In this document: piece after piece, positions 58,269 through 64,000 of the stretch
Position numbering within the stretch: position 1 is the stretch's first letter
Layout: each line of letters opens with the position of its first letter
NCBI GenBank assembly: GCA_038049695.1
Contig: CP142456.1
Span: 69,343,922 to 69,407,921 of the forward strand
DNA: 64,000 nt
From: Cinnamomum chago
Taxonomy: Eukaryota; Streptophyta; Magnoliopsida; Laurales; Lauraceae
Reading direction: 5' to 3'
The notes under the pieces: model-generated
Databases searched by the model: none
What the model saw: only the letters and a program-made list of their open reading frames with translations
Told to the model about the DNA's origin: nothing
Translations under genes and position numbers: made by a program

Positions 58269-58767
58269 GTAGAAAAGGAGTACTCATTAAAGAGAAAAGT
58301 TGGACAACCAAGCAACAAAAAAGAGAAGAAAAAGACTAACAACAGTCTAACCCCCAAGTAAGAGGATACTTGAAGCCCTCTCCCAACTTACACCTTGCCT
58401 AACAGAATAGAAGAATTTGGCAAGCCTATGTGCCAAACCATTGAGAGGGCAGGGAATATAATCAAAGTCCATAAAACAAAAACAAGAAGCCAACGCTCTG
58501 ATGTCTAAAATAAGCGGATTTATGACCAACCGTATTCTCCCTTCAATGCTTGCACCACTTCTTTTGCATTCATCAAAATACGAAGCCTAACAAAGTCATT
58601 TTACCCTGCATTATCCAATGCGGCGAAGATCGCCCTCACTTCGGGTTCCTTTGTAGAGATGACTTTGGGCCCTTGGATGGCCCCTGTATCCACAATGTCA
58701 CCATTGAACTTCTTGATGTAGCCAACATATGCATACCCCTCCTTAGTTTTATAGGCCGGATAACGTA
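58269..58767 (-). mobile_element. Short 5'-truncated L1 fragment with target duplication
   Basis: The minus strand encodes the end of an L1 RNase H-like domain (A-L-A-S-C-F-C-F-M-D-F-D-Y-I and G-L-A-H-R-L-A-K-F, near 58500-58410). GCCAACCCTATA plus a (G)GCTCTCT word occurs on both sides (58207-58226 and 58768-58787), a target-site duplication of about 20 bp. The 3' tail is a hexanucleotide repeat rather than poly(A). Confidence 0.65.
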
Positions 58768-58928
58768 GCCAACCCTATAGGCTCTCTTATCTCTCATATT
58801 GGCTCATTTTAAAAGAGTCACACTTAAAGAATACTTTGCCAGAAACATACATCCTTCTAATCAGGTTGAGAGTCTTCTTTGTGGGGGCATATCAATATCA
58901 AGTCTTTTTGTTTACAAAAAGTCTGTTC

Positions 58929-58975
58929 GGCCCGAATTTGGGGACCGGATGCTGGCCCGGTCCCCAATTCGGGCC
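58929..58975. repeat. GC-rich 20-bp hairpin
   Basis: GGCCCGAATTTGGGGACCGG (58929-58948) and CCGGTCCCCAATTCGGGCC (58957-58975) are inverted repeats with one extra T on the left and an 8-nt loop. It stands out from the AT-rich surroundings. Confidence 0.85.
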
Positions 58976-59446
58976 AAATAGCATTTCCCTTTTGTTTATA
59001 GTGACACTACTTATTTCTTTAGGCCTCTTGTCATGCTTGATCTGACATGAGATCCTGTGGTATGCGGCGCACATGATTTCCTATAAAAACCTGACCTAGC
59101 TGAACTTACATACAAGCTCTATTTGCTCCCACTCCTTTGCTCACTGGCGTGTCATTTCGCATATATTATGCATTTATACACTCACATAAGGTTTTCAGAA
59201 ATACATACAACAATTAATAGTTAAACTTTTCTGTTGAGGTCATATGACACAGGACCTATAATATTTGTATGCGAATAATACCACTCTTTTTATTTGTTTT
59301 CTCATTTTTTTAATAGATTGGTGGTAGGTAATTTGGAAATCTTTGTAATTGAGATGCCTCTCCTAGTTATGGTGGTTCAGCCATCAAGTACTTTTCCGGG
59401 GGAAAACTTTTTATTAAAAAAGAAAGCTTCACGCAGAATCTTAATG
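58976..59446. other. Spacer, no gene seen
   Basis: AT-rich DNA without coding signature. Confidence 0.4.
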
Positions 59447-59449
59447 TTA

Positions 59450-59776
59450 GGGCCTATTAGAAAATTTAATAGGTTAATATAAAGCCTTTGTTTTTCAGAC
59501 AAGAGGTCATATTAAAAGTATACATCTTCAAAATTTTCATTTTTTTAAAATAAAATAAAATTAAAAAGCAACAATATCCTTTCTCCACTAAATAACAAAA
59601 AAACACTTTCTCCACTAAATAATAAAAAAACACTTACTTTTTACACAAAAAGTAAAAAAGATTCCATACTAATCCAGTAAAGATAAAATACTATCATAAC
59701 CCCCTTATATTTTATTTGCTCTTGAATTGATGCTTTACATTACTTTTACTGTAATAGTAAATTGCCAAACGGGTCC
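59450..59776. mobile_element. Tourist-like MITE
   Basis: The left end GGGCCTATTAGAAAATTTAA and inverted right end GGACCCGTTTGGCAATTTAC are flanked by TTA on both sides (59447-59449, 59777-59779). It belongs to the family at 3280-3562. Confidence 0.72.
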
Positions 59777-59779
59777 TTA

Positions 59780-60095
59780 CCGTTTGATAATTTACTATTA
59801 AAGTAATAGTAAAGTAAAGCCTCTATTTAAAAGATATGAAAAAGGCTTGGGGGTCATATAAAAAATACACAAATTCAAAACTCTCCTCTTTTTTCAAAAA
59901 AAAGTTAGAAGGCAACATCTTCAATCTACTAATTAAATGACAAAAAAACCATTCACTTTCTACACAAAAAGTAAAAAAATCCCTTATCAAGACACTAAAG
60001 ACCATCATATTATAATTATATACTGCCCCTTATATCTTATTCTCGTTTGATTTGAGGCTTCGCCTCACTTCACTCTACATGTTTACCAAACGGGC
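59780..60095. mobile_element. Second Tourist-like MITE, directly adjacent
   Basis: The left end CCGTTTGATAATTTACTATT and inverted right end GCCCGTTTGGTAAACATGTA match the same family. It begins at the TTA that ends the previous copy, so the two stand side by side, in line with insertion of one next to the terminus of the other. Confidence 0.6.
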
Positions 60096-60770
60096 ATGTG
60101 AGCTCTTGTGCAGAAGCCACTGCGTTCGTTCTTTCGTGGCACTTTCTTTCGTGTCGAAGGAGGTGAGAAAACTGGATCCCTTCTCACAAAGAAAATAAGG
60201 CAACAACAATGCATCGGAAAACCAGAATTGCAAAATAGTAGTGGTATCAAATAGAGGTGCTAGCTGGCGCAATTCCTTACCTTTTATGTGGCAACTTCAG
60301 CTGCACAAACGCCCCCTAAGTGTAATTCTTATTTCCTTTTTTTTTCTTTTATTTTTATATTCTTTCTTTTTTCTGGGGGGCTTAGTTCAGCCACTGGTTA
60401 GGAGAGGAGGAGTGATACTTTGACTTAAAAGAAAAAGACTCAGGGATTTATACCTCGACTCAACATGTGTTTGATAGTAACTGCCAATATTACTAAATCA
60501 TGAGTGTGGTTGGAAGACTCAAGGATTGATCCCTAGGCATGCATGTGTGTAATACGGAATGCTAGGACTACTCAACCATGAGTATGTTGGTAGCGTGATT
60601 CTTATTTCTAAGGCTAGGGATCAAAAATAGGATTCTACCCACTTCGGAAGCAGATTATGTAATGTTCAGAATCCAGAGTGCCCAAAACACAGGTTTTGTT
60701 TTAGGGGATTTTAGAAATTGTCGGTGAATATGTGAATATACAAGATTACAGTTTAATTCTGAGATTTTTA
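60096..60770. other. Spacer, no gene seen
   Basis: No coding or bounded repeat signature. Confidence 0.4.
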
Positions 60771-60776
60771 CAGAGG

Positions 60777-61496
60777 GCCCTCACAGTTACGGACAACCTA
60801 AAAAAGGTCCATGTCTTTTGTATTTTAACAAAAAGGCCCCTGATTTGACGGCGTAACACATGACTAATGGTTTTAACGGATAAATGACAGAAATATCATA
60901 TCCTTAAGCTTATAAAATTTTATTAACCCATTACCAATAGTGGAGCCCACTTGGATACACGATAACTATGGGAGATATGATGATGGAAATGGCTGATTGT
61001 GGATGAGTAAAATATGTAATATCAAGCCACTAAAATTATCCTAGCCTTTAATTTTACGTCCTTAAAGTTTTTAAGGGGAAAAAATATCTTTTAATCTTTT
61101 GACTCAATGGATAAGTCATTTGAGTTTTCCTTAAGGGCAAATTGGTAAAAAACAACTGTAGTTACTTTTTTTGTAGAGAGTTGCTATTGGTACACAAGAA
61201 ATCTCCCTTCCTACACACGCATTTAAAAAAAAAAGCCCTATGAAGTTACATTTTTGCCCACCCTCTTCCTTTCTCTCCCCCCACCTTCCCTCCACTTTCG
61301 GCGCTGCCCTACACCGGCGGCGGCCACCGGCTCTGGCTTGGGACGGTGGCGGATCCCTCTCTCCATTCCCTCCCTCTCCCTTCTCCCTTTCTCTCCCTCC
61401 CCACCTCCGCCTCCGGCTTGGGCTGATGGCGGCAGAGGCGGCCACGTCTCTCTCCTCCCCTCCCGTCCCTCCCTCCCCCATTGTTTTCTCTCCCCC

Positions 61497-61543
<47 letters not shown>

Positions 61544-62008
61544 TGTTGTCGGTCCAGGACCTAGCCTAAGATGGGGAGGGAGAGAAAGGGAGAAGGGAGA
61601 GGGAAAACAGTGGGAGTGGGAGAGGGAGAGGGAGAGTTATTGTCGGTCAAGGCCCAAGCCTGAGATGGGGAGAGAGAGAAAGGGAGAAGGGAGAGAGAAA
61701 ACAACGGGAGAGGGAGGAGAGGGAGGGATCTATTGCTGTCTCGGGCTGGAGTTGGTGGCTGTCGCCTAAGCAGGGCAGCGTTGGAGGTGGAGGGAAGGTG
61801 GGGGGAGAGTAAGGAGGAGGGTGGGCAAAAATGTAACTTCATAGGGAGTTTTTTTTTTTTTTTTCTTAAATGTGTGTGTGGGAAGGGAGATTTCTTGTGT
61901 GCCAATTACAGTTCCCTTTTTGTATAGTTTGACATTTGGTCAAAGGGCTTTTAGTAAAAATATAAAATACAATGGCCCTTTCTGAGGTTATATGAAAATA
62001 TTGGGGCC
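60777..62008. mobile_element. MULE-like element with long diverged inverted ends and GC-rich foldback core
   Basis: The left segment 60777-60845 and the inverted right segment (about 61945-62008) share words such as AACCT(C)A(G)AAAGG(G/T)CCAT and TTTTAATATT(T)..AAAAGGCCC in the same order, about 65 bp long. No clear target duplication was found, so limits are approximate. The core is a large GC-rich inverted repeat (61185-61900). Confidence 0.45.
61185..61900. repeat. GC-rich giant foldback around a (GA)n loop
   Basis: TTGGTACACAAGAAATCTCC at 61185 onward is matched inverted at about 61880-61905, then CCTATGAAGTTACATTTTTG and TCCCCCCACCTTCCCTCCAC pair with their complements near 61790-61850. 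Pairing continues inward as purine/pyrimidine-rich sequence to a (GA)n run at 61499-61541. A unit of about 95 bp is tandemly repeated in the right arm (61571, 61666). Long open frames here are low-complexity artefacts of the purine/pyrimidine bias. Confidence 0.75.
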
Positions 62009-62289
62009 TTTGGGGCCTTTTCATAAAAAAAGAACTTTTTAATTTTTGATACTTGAGATGGGGGAGTATAATTTTAGAAAAATAAAAGGTGTACTTTGAA
62101 AACTACTCTTATTTAATTCTCATTTCACGTAATCTTTCAACAAACAACAAAAGACATGACCTGGAAGATAAACTTCAAAAAAATCAATGCGCACGCCCTG
62201 CAAAACATTCTGGAAGATTCATTTACTTTGACCAAAATGACCGAAAGTCCCAAGTGGGATATGGTACATTTGATGGATTGGGGTGCTCA

Positions 62290-62905
62290 TAGCCCCGTTC
62301 AGGCCGGGCTGGGCCAAACTTTTCCAAGCCCAGCTCATTTCGTTATCAGTCCCATTGTCCCATTATTCAAGCTTGCATCTAGTGAATGGGTCGAAAAGTC
62401 AGGCCCCAAACCAGCCCAGTTGCAAGATTTGTATCACAGTTTGTACTAGATATAGGGATATATAATACAACATTACAACTCACGAAGCTTTCTTTGAACG
62501 GCATGTATAAATGCAAAGCTGAACCTAACCCTCTGGTTGGCATGGGTATCCAAAATTTTTGGTCTAATCTGCTTTTTAAAGGATATAGATTTTACAGAAA
62601 AGAATTGTTTGTACACTTTATATCTTGCAACATATACACATATAAATTATACATACTTGGGTTGAATTTGGGGGCCTGAAGCCCAAACCCAAACTCGACC
62701 TGAATTCCATGTAGGCTTCAAAATTCACAGCCAGGCCCGAACCAAGTTTCAGCTGTAGATAAATTTGTTTGACAAGGCTCGACCTTTAAGCATACAAGGC
62801 CTAGTTCAGCCCATATCTCGGTGAAATTAAGGCCCAGATCAGCCTACACATCCAAAATCCGAGGCCCCAAAATCCAGGCCAAACTGGGCCGGGCTTACGC
62901 TCAGC
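62290..62905. mobile_element. Possible GGCCGGGC-ended MITE remnant
   Basis: GTTCAGGCCGGGCTGGGCC at 62299 and ACTGGGCCGGGCTTACGCTC near 62883 form weak inverted ends, and the interior has several GGCCC words. Boundaries and class are uncertain. Confidence 0.3.
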
Positions 62906-63088
62906 CTTTATCCAACACTTGAATTTGATAATATAAAAGACACAAGGAGCCTATGAAAACCTTGGGATCCTAGTTCAAAACCTGCATCCAGCTCTTCCAA
63001 CCTGTTCAAACTCTGCCGGCGATAATGTTGAAAGCCCTAGTAGTCAACAGTCAAAATCCATGTGGCCCATGGTACCATATGTATAAAA

Positions 63089-63096
63089 TATAAATA
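63089..63096 (+). promoter_or_regulatory. TATA box of the CTNIP gene
   Basis: TATAAATA lies 57-64 bp before the ATG at 63153 and implies a short 5' UTR of about 30 nt, followed by CTCTCTTTCTTTC. Confidence 0.6.
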
Positions 63097-63152
63097 CATA
63101 CAAATGCACTCTCTTTCTTTCACAAAACAGTTTGTCTCTGGTTCTTGAAGAG

Positions 63153-63461
63153 ATGGGACTCTTACACAAGTTCTTAGCGACTGTTGCTGTTGTGCTTCTT
63201 CTAAGAATCCATCCACAAAAAGCATGCAGAGTTCTGGAGGACAAAGAAGAAATTTGGAAAAAGAGAGGAGGAGGCCTTGTTTTGGAGTCCTTGCAAAAGG
63301 GTTCTTATCAGTCATCAGGGCCTTCTGGGTGCACCAATGTCCCAAACAATCCGGGTCCCAATTGTCCAGTAAAAGAAATGAACTTTGCTGGTGATGCCTC
63401 GGCTCGTGCTAACGCTTACCCTCATCCAACTGTTCATTTTGGTGTGGTCAGCAATGGATGA
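63153..63461 (+). CDS. CTNIP/SCREW-family secreted signalling peptide precursor
   Basis: The single-exon frame of 102 residues begins at ATG 63153 and ends in TGA. Residues 1-24 are a signal peptide (hydrophobic A-T-V-A-V-V-L-L-L, cleavage probably near residue 22-25). A charged propeptide follows (E-D-K-E-E-I-W-K-K-R, residues 29-38), then L-V-L-E-S-L-Q-K-G and the hallmark S-G-P-S-G-C-T-N-V-P with a second cysteine ten residues on (C60 and C71, G-P-N-C-P). The tail is K-E-M-N-F-A-G and a less conserved end. The pattern is that of CTNIP/SCREW phytocytokines, which bind the leucine-rich repeat receptor kinase HSL3/NUT in Arabidopsis and act in immunity and stomatal water control; here isoleucine is replaced by valine. 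Function in this species is inferred from the motif. Confidence 0.75.
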   Translation: MGLLHKFLATVAVVLLLRIHPQKACRVLEDKEEIWKKRGGGLVLESLQKGSYQSSGPSGCTNVPNNPGPNCPVKEMNFAGDASARANAYPHPTVHFGVVSNG

Positions 63462-64000
63462 TAAATCGATCAACTGTGGTTCTTGCATTTTGCATTTTTT
63501 TTTTTAAATTTATTTCTGGGAGGGCTAATGCATTCTTTTGCATACATGTATTCATTCTGTAATTACAATATTGGTTTATTGTTTCCATTAGCAAGATGCA
63601 AGTGAAATGAAGAAAAATACTTCTGCACTTCTGCACTTCTGCTTACGGGATCTTTATTTGTTGAATCTTATATAATAGAGAATTTTACCGATAATATATC
63701 CCGAAGGGTCTTGGCCATTTGTGCAGCATAGATTGGGTCTTCCCGCCACATTTCTATTTTGTATTTATTTTTTTTCCTACCCTTTGTTAAAAAGTTAGAA
63801 ATCTTGTGGCCCATCATGTCATTAGGATCCATGTGGGAATTTAGTCTCCAATCAAAGGTTGTAATGGTGTTGATTTTGATGATAAAACCCAGAAATTTCT
63901 TAGAGAATTTAGAGGAATACTGGATGAGTGTTTAGTAGTTAATGCCATGAAGCTGCTCTACAAAAGTTCCCTGTCAGGCGTTCAGTTTTTCATCTGGGTG
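63462..64000. other. Downstream spacer of the CTNIP gene
   Basis: Probably holds the 3' UTR (T-rich from 63491). No further gene or bounded repeat is visible. Confidence 0.4.

Noticed and set aside
61254..61769. Long proline/serine then R/E-rich open frames in both orientations
   Set aside because: They follow from purine/pyrimidine strand bias and the (GA)n run inside a foldback; there is no codon structure or family signature.

Overview
The window is nuclear DNA from a flowering plant. Genes carry GT-AG introns, intergenic DNA is AT-rich, and most of the sequence is plant transposable elements of recognisable families (Copia/Sirevirus, L1 LINE, Mutator-like, Tourist-like MITEs, foldback elements). 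The species cannot be fixed from the sequence. Only three host genes can be supported, and all else is mobile DNA, tandem repeats or anonymous spacer.

Host genes. (1) At 1003-1180, minus strand, lies the first coding exon of a MATH-domain TRAF-like protein of the MUSE13/MUSE14 (TRAF1a/b) type; the rest runs off the left edge or lies beyond a long intron. (2) At 12441-20863, minus strand, is a complete four-exon GRF-INTERACTING FACTOR gene (GIF1/ANGUSTIFOLIA3-like, 224 residues), rebuilt by finding the two short internal exons at 13816-13900 and 16306-16382. (3) At 63153-63461, plus strand, is a 102-residue secreted peptide precursor with the CTNIP/SCREW signature (C-T-N-V-P and a second cysteine), the phytocytokine family recognised by the receptor kinase HSL3/NUT.

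Mobile DNA, left to right. A decayed Copia element on the minus strand (about 5480-11540) is split by a 2.2-kb non-autonomous Mutator-like element (7791-9982) that carries a 134-bp tandem array. Degenerate repeats fill 22480-24060. A 5.9-kb LTR element (25339-31269) encodes only the plant 'putative gypsy type transposon' protein. An L1 LINE fragment lies at 34314-36110, and a 325-bp Mutator MITE with a perfect 9-bp target duplication at 36753-37077. An almost complete FAR1/MuDR-type MULE (38047-43877, perfect 9-bp target duplication) encodes a transposase-SWIM-OTU protease fusion, and its first intron is occupied by a second element, a Pack-MULE (38731-40545, its own perfect 9-bp target duplication) carrying the S-domain exon of a G-type lectin receptor kinase. 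A 10.9-kb Sirevirus-type Copia element (45440-56312, target duplication CCACC) sits inside an older L1 and has an internal tandem duplication of promoter-U5-PBS-gag. The right part holds a further L1 piece, Tourist-like MITEs and a large GC-rich foldback (61185-61900) before the CTNIP gene.

The strongest items for follow-up are the CTNIP precursor, the nested Pack-MULE/OTU-MULE pair, and the TTCGCTCGAGCGAA palindromes shared between the Sirevirus LTRs and the region in front of its third open reading frame. All family names come from recognising motifs by eye; no database search was run.
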